NCBI GenBank assembly: GCA_023313575.1
Contig: JAJTTP010000010.1
Location: forward strand, 434,001 to 498,000
Source of the DNA: Eutypella sp. D-1
Taxonomy: Eukaryota > Ascomycota > Sordariomycetes > Xylariales > Diatrypaceae
DNA length: 64,000 nucleotides
Direction: 5' to 3'
In this document: positions 33,901 to 44,837 of the stretch, piece by piece
Position numbering within the stretch: the stretch's first letter is position 1
Layout of the letters: each line of letters starts with the position of its first letter
Notes under the pieces: model-generated
Told to the model about the DNA's origin: nothing
Databases searched by the model: none
What the model saw: only the letters and a program-made list of their open reading frames with translations
Made by a program: the position numbers and the translations under genes

Positions 33901-34348
33901 GAGAAATTGGGAAGCTGTGATTCCGTAACTCCATCTGTACAAAATCCCCGATGACGTATATTACATTTAATAATTTTGGTTCATAAAGAAATACTGACTG
34001 GTGTTTTGTTTTAATTTTTCATGAATATTCACATGCAATAGTAGACATCAACCCCTTAAGGAGAGCGAACACCGTGTGATATACCGTATGAGAACCGGAC
34101 TGCACACAGTATTTCCGGTTCTTCCGCCCCTCCGTCTAGACCCCGTAGCCCCTGAAACTCTGCAGGGTATTTGTGGTCCTACTGCGCTAATTACGTAGAA
34201 GCTTAGGTAACCAAGCTACCCTAAGTTGCTTAATTACAGTTACCAATTACCAAGTAACTTGGGTGGCCTCGGGATTAATGGAACTTCAACTTGCTAACCT
34301 TCAATTGCGACAACGTGAGTACAGCAGAGACGACGAGATACACGAAGA

Positions 34349-35091
34349 ATGTTGTCCTTCATATTAATACAAAACCGACAGTGAGTTTATTACTACCAAT
34401 CCGCTCCACTACCAATCGCTCCCTGTTCCCCGACTTTTTTTTTTTTTTAATATTTCTTCCTCGCGCGATTTGCTTGCCATTCATTCCGTCTTTTGCCATG
34501 ACTGCGCTAACCGGGGTGGGCTCGCCATTATCCGTGATTCAGGGGCAAGACGCGGCTGGCGAAATGGTACGCGCCGTACAGCGACGACGAGAAGATCAAG
34601 CTTAAAGGAGAGGTACGACAAATACACGCTCATCTTATTACCCTTCGCGCAACACGAGCCCGGAAAAACGCCGAACCTGCACAGCATAGAGAGAGAGAGA
34701 GAGAGAGAGAGAGCGAACCATTGTACTAACCCCAAAGCCTCTGGCGTCGTGATGTTTCTAGGTGCACCGGCTCGTGGCGCCGCGGGACCAGAAATACCAG
34801 TCGAACTTCGTGGAGTTCCGGACGAACAAGATCGTGTACCGGCGGTACGCGGGGCTTTTCTTCTGCGCCTGCGTCGACACCAACGATAACGAGCTGGCCT
34901 ACCTCGAGGCGATCCACTTCTTCGTCGAGGTCCTCGACGCCTTTTTCGGCAACGTTTGCGAGCTCGACCTCGTCTTCAACTTCTACAAGGTCTACGCCAT
35001 CCTCGACGAGGTCTTCCTCGCCGGTGAGATCGAGGAGACCTCCAAGCAGGTCGTCCTCACGCGCCTCGAACATCTCGACAAGTTAGAATAA
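34349..35091 (+). CDS. APS2: AP-2 clathrin adaptor complex subunit sigma
   Basis: Small subunit of the AP-2 adaptor, which links cargo and clathrin at the plasma membrane during endocytosis. Three exons: 34349-34380 (only 32 nt, encoding [11 protein letters not shown] with a split last codon), 34543-34612 and 34762-35091. Donors are GTGAGT and GTACGA; acceptors are ATTCAG and TTCTAG. The product is 143 residues, the family's usual length. Diagnostic features: [50 protein letters not shown] and [15 protein letters not shown]. The VNDN-type segment (here [14 protein letters not shown]) separates it from AP-1 sigma. The first in-frame ATG with a matching N-terminus was missed by simple ORF reading because the exon is so short. 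Intron 2 holds a (GA)n run. Confidence 0.97.
34688..34713. repeat. (AG)n microsatellite in APS2 intron 2
   Basis: Perfect 26-base AG run between exons 2 and 3 of the AP-2 sigma gene. Confidence 0.95.
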
Positions 35092-35857
35092 ATGAGAAGG
35101 GGTAGTGGCGACCAAGTCAGGAGGCGGAGTAGTATTCAAGCAAGCGTTGGGGTATTTTTACCGGAAGTCGAATTCAGAATATAGAAGGCAGGGACGGATA
35201 TGGCGATGAGGCCGCCATAAATTCAAGGAGCACGAGGTATACAACAGCCAGGAGACCCTATCTCAGCCGACCATACGTTTTCCTCTACGGATACGATGTT
35301 CCTTACCTATAATACCATCATACACAGTCAGGGCGAAGGCGTCAGGCGTTTCTGAACGAACAAACCGATATTCTACGAAGCTAAACTACCTAGAGTTCCA
35401 AATATCCTTGTAAAATCAAAGGGCGGGACAGGACGGGCATGTCAAATGGAGGAGCCATTCCGTTGAAACCATTACATTCTTCAGTGGTTTCCAGATCCCA
35501 CCCCTCAAATCAGCGGTAACAACAAGCTCCTAAAACGCAAATCATAGTCAGAGAAGAGCAAGCAAAGAACTAGTCCACCCCGCGGACGTCGCGATCAGAG
35601 TTGGTGGTAAATCATGAGAATAAGGCAACAACAGTGTGACGTTAATTTCGCTTCGTCCTCAAGTCATGTGAATTTGGTACCAGAGGATAGTCGTTTCGTC
35701 GCATCTGCTTACGTTTAGTAAGGGCGCAGTGGTTCCCTTTCTCCAAGCATGATATGGTGTATCTTGGACGATATTGATATCCTGCTGCGCGCAAAGCCGC
35801 ATATCCTGATTACGAGTAGAAGTAGAGTCGTATTTGTGACCGCTAGGCTGCGTTCTC
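35092..35857. other. Convergent spacer between APS2 and zinc-knuckle gene
   Basis: About 0.77 kb, tail to tail, expected to hold both 3' UTRs. No coding signal. Confidence 0.5.
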
Positions 35858-37330
35858 TTAGGTCTCGTCCATCATCTGGAGCGCAGTCGTTCTGCTCGGT
35901 TTCTTGGCCAGTCTATCAAACTTGCCCCGGAACATGGAAACAACTTCCGGAGTGAAGTGAGGTGGGGAAACACGGCGGTAATAAAATCCATCCGATGCTT
36001 GAAACACTGTAGGGGTTCCTTCTGGCGGGGAATCATCGTTTGCCATCGATATGCAATCGTCATCTTGTGAGGAGTCACGGTCATCAGAGGTAATCGTATC
36101 CTCAAGGACATCAACTGCTGCCAGACCTTGAAGAAACGCATGGACGTCACGTGTAACCTTCTCATCATCTTCTAGGATAGATTCCCCGTGTACTGATTCA
36201 ATATCCATAGGGCCGCCTTCGATCACGGCCTCTCTCTCGTCTTGAACAGCGCTCAAGTCATTATAGATATCGTCGTGGAAAGACAAACGCCCCTCCTGAT
36301 GTTTGATCCGTCGTGCTGGGCCTCCGTAACCGAGGTGACCACGAGCTTTTGCAGAAATTTCCTTATCGAATTCAAAGTCACGCCCAGCATCTAGCCCGGA
36401 TCGCTTTTTCTCCATTGGGCTCGAGAATCGGGCCTGGCGACGTTCCCTGGGGCGGTAGGAGTCATATTCGCGCGCTCGATGAGTCTCTCTGTAGGGGCTT
36501 CTAGAACGGGTTCTAGGGCGAGTTCTGGAGCGAGAGTCCTCGTCGCTAAAGTCTTCATAGTGATGGCCATGGCGGTGTTCACCGACCAGCTGTCGACTTG
36601 GAGAGATAGAGGTGATTCGAGCCTTCCGCCGTAGCTGAGTCAAAGAAATGTCCATCTTGTTTTGCGGACACAAAGTTGCAAAGTGGTCGCCTTTCGCCTT
36701 ACATATTTCACATCGATACTTGGGCGGCGGACGTTTATCCATGCTGGGATCCATGTTCGTCGGACAAACTTGGATCCAGTGTCCTATAGCCATAGTTAGC
36801 AGAGCACCCCATCGCACATATATATAGACCGCTTACCTGGCTTGTTACACCGATGACATATGTAGTGAAGGGGTGGCGGTCGGGAGAATGGGCGATACCC
36901 ATTAGGCTTTTGATCATCTACATAGCCCTGGGCCTTACCTCCAGAGCCATAGCGAGAGCCCTGATCTGAACTCGATTCCATGGGCAGTCTCTCTGGGGTA
37001 CGCAAGTGGCTCTTATCTTGAGGCCCAAGCGCATATCCAATCATATGGGGTTCTTGGGAGGAACGAATTAATCCAGCCTGGTCTCTTGCTTGTTTCTCTT
37101 TGCGCCCAGGGAAGTCTTTAAGCTGATATTTCTCATCAGGTTCTGTAGATGTCGGGTTGCCTCCTGGATTAAAGAAGAAGTCAGTCAGATAGGATCCAGT
37201 TAGTATCCATCTTGACTGATATATACTTGCCTGCTTCTTTGTCATGGCCTGGCTCTTGCAAAAGGAATCTACGGTCCTCATGCATGTGCAGATATGGTGA
37301 CATTGTTGAGTCTAGGGGGGTTGCTGTCAT
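35858..37330 (-). CDS. Two-CCHC zinc-knuckle protein
   Basis: Probable RNA-binding nuclear protein. Exons 37231-37330, 36837-37163 and 35858-36783 give 450 residues. Intron 2 is standard (GTAAGC..TATAG, branch GCTAAC) and splits the first knuckle exactly between PG and H. Knuckle 1: CHRCNKPGHWIQVC (~136-149, C-x2-C-x4-H-x4-C, as in Mpe1/RBBP6). Knuckle 2: CEICKAKGDHFATLC (~167-181). An Arg/Ser-rich stretch follows (~225-255, SRSRTRPRTRSRS), then an acidic C-terminal half. Intron 1 appears to be a GC-AG intron (AAGCAG/GCAAGT..CTAAC..CCAG). Alternatively translation starts at the ATG at 37281 with that segment unspliced and in frame. Compared with RBBP6/Mpe1 there is no DWNN or RING domain, so it is a separate fungal family. 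The function is not known to me. Confidence 0.8.
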
Positions 37331-37363
37331 GGTCTGGTTGCGTTGGCCTTCCTCAAAGGTTCT

Positions 37364-37714
37364 CTAGACCTCTGATAGCAATAAGTGATGCCGGGCATAA
37401 CCATCGACTGTTCTCTTATCCACCTCGCTGTGAAGCTTTCCATAGGCATTCTTCAACCGGGCCATCCTGAAAACACCCACCTTCAAAGCGCCGGGTCTCA
37501 CAAGCCTGTTCAGTAAACCACAGAGAATTGGTTTTCGCTGCATGGCATCCTCACTCTCCATCTGTTCACGTAGCCACGCAATGGAGACCTTTAGGACCTG
37601 TGCACTTTTGATCTTGTCTGAAGTGACATTGTTGAATATGGAGACAAGATCTTCCAGACTTAGATCACGCAGATTATGGATGCCCATAATCTTGAGGGCT
37701 GTTTGGAATTTCAT
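37364..37714 (-). CDS. Small hypothetical protein, 116 residues, just upstream of zinc-knuckle gene
   Basis: ORF with ATG at 37714 and TAG at 37364-37366. The protein is not low-complexity: amphipathic helices (FQTALKIMGIHNLRDLSLED, SDKIKSAQVLKVSIAWLREQ) and a basic C-terminal half (RLKNAYGKLHSEVDKRT). This looks like real coding sequence. I do not recognise a family. The stop lies only 33 nt before the proposed start of the zinc-knuckle gene on the same strand. No splice site joins the two frames convincingly. It could be an independent gene with a very short spacer, the first cistron of a shared transcript, or the remnant of a longer gene whose 5' exons lie beyond 37714. Confidence 0.45.
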   Translation of the reverse strand: MKFQTALKIMGIHNLRDLSLEDLVSIFNNVTSDKIKSAQVLKVSIAWLREQMESEDAMQRKPILCGLLNRLVRPGALKVGVFRMARLKNAYGKLHSEVDKRTVDGYARHHLLLSEV

Positions 37715-38888
37715 AATAGGGCGCGAAGTGGGCTACCACCCCACTAGTTTATGTGAGAGTTACCTAGAAGTCATTGTTAGCATCATTGAATGATAGATTT
37801 GCCTAAGATGAGCTTGGGATTGAGGTTCTTGAATAACACACAACATGAAAATGAAGGGGGGAGCCAGTAGAGGCCTCCGCTGATATGTGTGCCCAACTTA
37901 CTTTAAAATGATCTGTGAAAGGTTACTAGATGAGGCTCTCTGGGTGAAGCTTCAAGTGTTAGAACTATCTCATATTCGTTTGCTGTTTACCATGGGTGTA
38001 TATGCGATCGATTTCAGCACAGCCCTTGGCATAAGGTCAACGCAAGAAACTCACAAGAACCGAGGCTCTAGTACTCATCAGATATCTCTGAAAGGAAATG
38101 TTGGAAGAGAAAGAGAGAATATGAGAGATTCCAGTGAGAGCTGCAGAAGGACAAATGAGGAAGGCAGTGCCGATTAGATCAGCATTGAGGATAATGAATA
38201 GTGCTTGGTAGTAGTAGGAGTCATAGGCAAGAACGTGCAAGTAAATATGGGACAGCTTACATAAGGTCTACATCAATTCTCTCCTAAATATATGTCCCGG
38301 TATCTACATATTTCATATTTACCTACCTGCATGCCCGTGGGCTAGGTACTATTACCTACTAGGTACCTGGTAGGTAAGCATATTTACGGCAGCCTGCCTG
38401 AACTGCTGAGGAAGGAGCGAACCTTTATATCAACGCTAAACCCATTTTGCCAAATAGGGGTTGGAGTTGTAAGACAAGCAAATAAGACATCATATCTCCA
38501 ATTGCTCTGCCAGTCGTCCAGTGACTGGTTAGTTTCTATAGACTTAGCTAAGCATATGTGTAAATTTATACAGGTAACTGGCCAGCTTGGCGGGTATTTC
38601 TAACACTGAACCTCAATACCTAGGTCTCTGTCCGTGTAGGCTGAACTGTCTGCAGTGGATAGACCTGTAATATATATACGATAATACTACTTCATAAAGT
38701 ATACCTATAAAGAATGCCAAGCAATAGAGGGGTTGGGCTAATAGCTATTGAAGAACACATAGCGATACTAAGTTGGCTTAACAACAATGCACGGGCAAAC
38801 AGGCCATGAGAACCACTAAGTTCACAACTTTCAAAGAGGCGAGCGACTAACCCCTATGCTGGCCTGTTCCTTCTGTTATGAGCACGTA
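37715..38888. other. Gene-free stretch upstream of the 116-codon ORF
   Basis: About 1.2 kb with a cluster of TACCTA motifs around 38320-38380. Small frames here show no family resemblance. Confidence 0.45.
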
Positions 38889-39849
38889 TCATCGCTTAAG
38901 AGCAGCGAAGCGTGCGGCCAGCTCGTTGACATCCGGTATCCCGTCCTGAATACCACCTTTCCGATCTGGAGTTCTCTTTGCTATGCCGGCATCCACCATC
39001 TTCTGATTTGGTTTAAGTTCCATCGAGTTGAGGGTGACCTTTGGCCTGGGATTATCGGTAGAGGGACTCGATGGGTTGACATGAACTGGACCATGAGCCC
39101 GTGGCGGAGTTGCACGACTCAGATCTTCCCTGTTCTGGATATCTTTGTCGTCTGAAGAAACCTCGGACTCAGCGACCTTCTGTGCCTGACCGCCGCCTGG
39201 GCTATTGTCATTCTCGTCATCGTCATCGGCATATTTGGGCGGGGCACCTAAGTCTTTCGGTTTTTTAGGCCAATCAACTCCATAGGTTCTCGCGATCTCC
39301 TCAAGGTATCCCTGGACCAGTTCCTCCCTCGGTGGCTCAACACTCAGCTTCTTCACCACCTTCTCTGAAACCTTCCCATCGGAGTTCTCCATAGCGGTAT
39401 GCACGAACTCCTTCCCAAACTTCTCTCCGAGAAGGACACGGACCTGGTGTAGCTCCTTGATCTCGGTCTTAGGCGCAGAGTAGATGACGCTCTTGACGGC
39501 CTCCTCTAGGCCGGGATCACATGTGGGCGCATCTAGTAGACCGGCGCGGGCTAGGAGTAGCTCGCAGTATAGCTCAAGAATCTCATGAAGCTCGGTGGTA
39601 ATGTCGGAACGGATGATGTTCTCGACTCTGATTCTGGCTGAATCTATCTTGCCAGTTTCTAAGAGCTGAGCCATCGCCCGCCTCTGGGTTTTGCCAGTGG
39701 CGTCATCTCGCTGCTGTATCATGCGCAGGCGGGCTATAGACAGCTTGAGCTGAACCTTAAGCCTTGCCTGAAAGGGGGGCCATTAGCGATAGCAAGGCAC
39801 TACTGTGCATAATCGTGATACTTACTTGGAATGTCGCCGACGGGGCCAT
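38889..39849 (-). CDS. IST1: IST1 homologue, ESCRT-III/Vps4 regulator
   Basis: Binds ESCRT-III (Did2/CHMP1) and Vps4 on endosomes during multivesicular-body sorting. Two exons: 39826-39849 (24 nt, MAPSATFQ) and 38889-39767, with a 58-nt GTAAGT..TTTCAG intron, phase 0. The product is 300 residues. The N-terminal ESCRT-III-like helical core shows RLKVQLKLSIARLRMIQQRD, RRAMAQLLETGKIDSARIRV, ENIIRSDITTELHEILELYC and LLLARAGLL, which are near-invariant in the family. After ~170 the chain is acidic and disordered. It ends DVNELAARFAALKR, which fits a MIM1-type MIT-interacting motif and matches the Vps4-binding tail of Ist1. The tiny first exon was needed to complete the conserved N-terminus. Confidence 0.95.
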
Positions 39850-40869
39850 GATCGCCGGTTACTATGATTTAACGATTGTTGTTGATAAGTGTTCTGATAC
39901 GTTGCTAAGAGCCCCTCCGCAGGAAGGGTGTGATAAGTGTCGTCAGTCTGTCAGTCTACGAAATACATGTGACATGCCCCGCAACTCTAACCCCACTTAG
40001 TACATGCATGGAGAAGCTTGCGTGGGGCTAGTTGCTGACTGGCCAATTGGCTTTGTTTGAGATGCAATTATCCAATAACCATCTACGTGATAAATTAATG
40101 AGTTAGTATATATATGCACGTATCATTGTATATGCTTATTGCAAGCATATATGTATCTAACAGCCTAATCTACCTGGGAAGGTGCGAATTCCAAGGGCTT
40201 TAATGGCCAAAGCACCGGGTACCCGGACGGACCAAAGAGGTATATACATGTGCTGCTATTTCAATTGCTATCAACTGATTGGTACCTTGACCCAAAACCA
40301 AACAACAGCTATTCCATTCCATGCTCCTATAAACGACCTGACGGCATGTTACATCAGGAATCAGCTATGGAATTTACAAGACCTACACTGTTCAAGGAGT
40401 ACCAACCTTGTCGTATTCACTTATTGATGTCACTAGTCAAGATGGATCGGGTCCCTGTTGATACCCGATGTTGCATTAGTCCCAGGACCAGGCAGAGCCA
40501 AGTGTTTTGAATGACATCGATTTTTCTTGGGACAAAAATAGTCTACACCTCCTTTTGGTAATATGATCTATATACACGCGAGACACGCAAGATACGCGAG
40601 ATCGACGGCCGCGTTACGCACGGGGGAGCAAAGACTTCAACCACATCATCATTTTGGACGTTCGTTATATGAGTTGTCAACCGGCATTCATAAGTAGTTG
40701 TTGCACAGGTTTCCTTGCTAGGTAATGCTCGGTTGAGACTTTTGACATCATCTGCTTCAGAGGTGTCAGTCGCGGATGCCATCATGGAATTTGACCGTGA
40801 ACTTTATTAGAGTCGGGCGCCAGATTTGGGGGACACTTTGGACGAGCTGAATGAGCGAGAAAACAAAAC
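39850..40869. other. Divergent promoter region, IST1 and ArAE-like gene
   Basis: About 1.0 kb between divergent starts. A minus-strand frame of 80 codons at 40543-40785 begins with tandem ATGs (MMASATDTSEADDVK) but has no recognisable relatives. I leave it unassigned. Confidence 0.45.
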
Positions 40870-43800
40870 ATGACGTTCTCCCCTACATCGTTGAAGCGAT
40901 GGCTCCATGAAACATTTGCTGGCATCATCGCGAATCTGGAAAAGAATCATCTATGGCAAAGGGTGCTGAAAAACACAATATGCACAACCATCACCCTTAT
41001 CATAGGTGTCGCCCCAAGCGTACTAGCCGTATATGGCCACTTCACCTTCCTGGGCTCTATGGTCTCCGTCTTTGGACATCCGGGACGGCGTTTCGGCCAG
41101 GTTGCCGAAGCCCTCATTCTCATTCTCCTTGGAACCTTCACTGGGTTTGCCTGGTCCCTCCTCGGTCTCTACTTGTCCAGCCTGGTCTTCCATAGCAACG
41201 TAGATGCCGCCTATGCCATTCGCGCCATATTCTTTGCTTTGACGGTAATTCTTCACGGTCTTCTTCGGTCTTCCACTCCCAGGCTTTTTCTATTCGTTTT
41301 CTTGATGGTGATTGTCAGCCTGACCATCTTGACAAGTACCGCTACTGCCGTTTCCAAACAAACATTCACGCAAATCGCATACCCTATTCTAACAGCAGTG
41401 GCGGTAGTAATCACCGTGAACATCTCGATTTTTCCAGAATTCTCCAACGACTTCCTTGGGAAGACAACCATTGAGACACTATGCGAGACGGTACAATGCT
41501 TCCGAGACGCCGGAGACTGGTTCTTGTCAACTTCCATGGAGACCAATCCCGATACTGGCGTGAAAACGATATCCACAGATTTGCGGGCCAAACTCGTTTC
41601 ATTGACGGATAAGAAGGCGAAGGTGAGGTCGAGACTCACGAGTTGCAAGGCAGCCCAGGCTGAGTGCAATTTCGAGCTCGTCTTCGCGGTCCTCCCTCCG
41701 CGGTCACTGAAAAGGATCAGCACCACGGCCATGACCCGCTTCGTCAACACCACAATCTCCCTCATTAATGCGTGTGAGAGCAAGTATGCCTTGATAGGGG
41801 ATAACGATAATTCTACCCAGGAAGCGAAAAAGGACAGTGATGACAGTGACGCCGAAAGTACGTCCACGAGTTCGAGTTCTAGCTCGAGTTCTAGCTCGAG
41901 TTCGGATTCTTCAGAGGACGAAGAGGAGAAGCACCAACGCAAGATCAAGCTCATCAAGCCTGTCCGAGAGATTGAATCGGGAGATAGTGAGCTTCTGGAG
42001 CATATCCTCAGTCAAGTACAGGCCCCAACTAAGGCTTTACAGGATCAGATGTTCAGCGCGGTCCAGGTGATCTCCGTGGCACTGGCCGAGTGCTACGATG
42101 TAACGAAGCTCCCTGACGGTTTCCCCAGGCCTGACGGCATTATTCTAGAGGAGATAGACGTACGCATGGCTATATTTGTAGAGGCCCTGGCCCAATTTGA
42201 CCGAGACTCCTCGCAGGCTCTCGAAAATGTGGCGGATTCCATGGCTGACGGCAATGGCTGGAGTGAGGATCTGATGCCAAAAATGGAAACACACCTCATC
42301 GCCTCTTTCCTCACGAACGCGCGCCAGGCTGCTGCGGAGATCTTGGATATGCTAAGATATTCCAGGAATCTTGTTGAAAAGAAAGAGGCTAGGTCTAATC
42401 GGCGGAGGTTTTATTTCCCCCATATCAGCTGGAAAAAGTGGTTGACGACCGGTGGTGAAAGTGACGCCCATGCCCTGCCCGAAGATGCAAGGAAAGCAGC
42501 TAGAGCAGGCCGTGGACTACAGGAGGACCGTAAGAATCACGAGGATGAGTCGGCTAATAATAGCAGCGCGAATTCATTGCGGGGCTGCAAAGATGAAGAG
42601 AGTGGTCTACCAAGCACGAAACGTCCGACCACCCCCCGGAAAGAAGAAACCCCGAGGCGCAAGGGACCCCGAATATCCGAAGCGAGCACCGTGCTGTGGC
42701 TACGGGGTTTGGCAGCTGATGCTGTCGAGCTTTTCGCCGACTCAGACGATCTGAATTACGCGCTCAAAATGGGCACCGCCGTATTTCTCTTAACATGGCC
42801 GGCATTTGTGCCTAGTTGGAATTCTTGGTTTGGCGAAATACGTGGCTCATGGGCCTCCCTCCAACTGATTATTGTGTTCGAGGTGTCAGTAGGCACGTCC
42901 TTTCAGGGGTTTTTCGTACGTGTATTTGGCGTGATCTTTGGGTGTGTCTGGGGCTTCCTCGCCTACATAATAGGGAATGGAAACCGTGCTGTGGCTGTGG
43001 TGATTCTCGCCATCGGTGTTCTGCCTTCGTCCTACGTGCAACTAGGCACCCCTCACGTCAAGAACGGCATAATCGCAATCACTACTATGTCCGTCGTCAC
43101 GCTATGTGAGTACCCCCATGTGGTAACTGATAATACCCAACTAATTTGGACCAGCAACGATCTTTCAGACGAACGGCGATGGCCCTTGGAAGATTTTCGT
43201 TCTGCGAATGGTCTGCTTCCTCGTGGGCGGTGTTGTGGCACTCTTCGTAGAACTGTGCCTCTTCCCAGTCCGTGCCCGGGACAGGCTAGTGGAGTCCCTC
43301 GCTTCAAGTATCCAACAGATCCTGCAGATGGAGGCATCTATAGCCGTGGCCATCGACTCGCCGCTGGGCGGCGATATCCGGTCGCACGCCCAGAACGCGC
43401 ACTTTAGGCGGGCGAAGGGGAAAGCAGAGCAGGCGCTCTCGGCGGCCCGTATCTTCCTACCGGTGTGCCTTGCGGAGCCGCGGCTCAAGGGCAGCTTTCG
43501 GGGCCAGTCGATCATCTACGGGGAGATGATCTACGTGCTGTTCCAGATCATCGAGCGCATGGACAACTCGCTCTACTTGCGCGAGGCCTACGGCAACAGC
43601 ATCGTGGAGGACCTTAACTCCGAGGTCATGGCCTACCGCCGCAACATCGCTGCCAGCATCACCATCACCCTTTTCGCCGTCCACGAGGCCCTAACTACCA
43701 GGCTGCCGCTCCCGCAGTTCCTCCCCTCATGCCGCGTCGCACAGCTTCGCTACATTAGTCGCGTGCGAGAGCTACTTCTTGAGAGGGCAGCGATAACTGC

Positions 43801-44506
43801 TTCCGCCTCTGGCGAGCCTTCCGCAGCCACGAAAACCAGACCCAAGTACAGAAGAGAACGATCATCCGCCTGGCTGTCGAGCCACTTCCTACGGTCGATG
43901 ACGAAGCGGGGGTTTTTGGCGTGGCACGCGGCGTCGGCGGGGTCGATGGAGATCATCGAGTACCTCGAGGAGCTGGTGGACCTGGCGAAGCTACTTGTGG
44001 GTGTCAACGCCTTCCGTTCCGGTATGCTCGAGCGCCCCAACTTCCACGAGTACGTCAAGCGGATCCGCGAGCGCGAGGCGGCCGTGCTCGCCGCCACCAC
44101 CTCCCGCCGCACCGCAGAGTCCGCCGCCTCCGAGCCCGCCCCGCCTGGCCCCCGCAGGAGGCTTAGCATCGCGTTCAGGAAGCGCGGATTCTCCATCGGC
44201 GGCAAGAGGGAGCTTCCGGCGCTCAGAAGGCGGTCCGCCGCGGTCGGGGCGGGCGGTTCGTCGGGCACCGTTGGAGACGCAGCGTCCGACCCTGTTGCTA
44301 GAGTCGGCAGCGGCTCTACAGCCAGTGCCGCGAAAAAGGATGATAGTAGCGACATCGTCGTCGTCGAGGATGATCTCCCCATGAGTCTGCAGAGGGTTAG
44401 GACGAGGCGACTAGAGGAGAGGGAGTCCGGGAGACTGAGGAGGGCGAGCACCATCGACCCTAAGGGAAAGAACGTCCTTAAGCATGCTGAGACGTGGGCT
44501 ATGTGA
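40870..44506 (+). CDS. ArAE-2 / DUF2421-type multi-TM protein (brefeldin-sensitivity-related)
   Basis: Large fungal membrane protein related to aromatic-acid exporters (FUSC superfamily). Exons 40870-43105 and 43155-44506 flank a 49-nt intron (GTGAGT..GACCAG, phase 1); total 1195 residues. The first ArAE-2 N-terminal block has about six TM helices (residues ~33-195: TITLIIGVAPSVLAVYGHF, EALILILLGTFTGFAWSLLG, LFLFVFLMVIVSLTILTSTA). A cytoplasmic helical region with a polyserine/acidic stretch at ~330-355 follows. A second FUSC-like TM block (~633-795) ends with LRMVCFLVGGVVALFVELCL across the intron. A DUF2421-like helical C-terminus and a disordered Arg/Ser-rich tail complete it. Yeast relatives were linked to brefeldin A sensitivity; actual transport substrates are unknown. 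The start ATG precedes a conserved amphipathic segment. Confidence 0.92.
41860..41910 (+). repeat. Serine-codon repeat (TCG AGT/TCT) in the ArAE-like gene
   Basis: AGTTCGAGTTCTAGCTCGAG-like repeat. It encodes about 14 Ser followed by an acidic stretch, in the cytoplasmic linker. Confidence 0.85.
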
Positions 44507-44837
44507 TAATGCGAAATGAGAAGCGCGGGTGAAGGGGTACTTCGGGTTGCCTAAGAGCTGGTCTTTGGTTATGTATTAGTTATTTGTCATATTATCATAT
44601 AAGAGTCCCATTCATGTAAAGTTAGTAGCGGTTGGTTTATGGGGGCTCTGTACTATTTAAGCGGCATAGTGATGACTTATGTAGCCAGATGGATGGTATA
44701 AACTGAGTAAGGACATTTCCGTGCAAACCCCATTCATCCAGGAATCGCATGTGTGAAAGAAGGGCTGTATATTAGGGACAGATGAAACACATAACGTATT
44801 ATCTAGTCTAGATGGGGTTGTTTCGTGTTACCCGCGT
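44507..44837. other. 3' flank of ArAE-like gene
   Basis: About 0.33 kb of AT-rich 3' flank with no coding signal, up to the decayed frame. Confidence 0.5.

Larger units (their letters stand above)
25475..34348. other. Long gene-poor interval (about 8.9 kb)
   Basis: I found no gene that I can support. Longest open frames are about 100-130 codons, without family resemblance, splice support or a consistent coding pattern. The stretch is dense in TACCTA/TAGGTA motifs (for example 26670-26712, 28527-28540, 28945-28966, 30213-30243). It has a (TG)n microsatellite at 27939-27957 and a perfect 9-bp hairpin at 26735-26756. A more GC-rich block lies at about 31250-32700. No terminal repeats, transposase or reverse transcriptase motifs were seen. 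It may hold non-coding RNAs or heavily decayed elements that cannot be told apart by eye. Confidence 0.5.

Noticed and set aside
33592..33942. 116-codon minus-strand frame
   Set aside because: Protein composition looks random, with no motif and no neighbouring exons in phase.
40543..40785. 80-codon frame starting MMASATDTSEADDVK
   Set aside because: It has a reasonable start but no recognisable family. It lies in the divergent promoter, 84 bp from the ArAE-like gene start; too weak to call.
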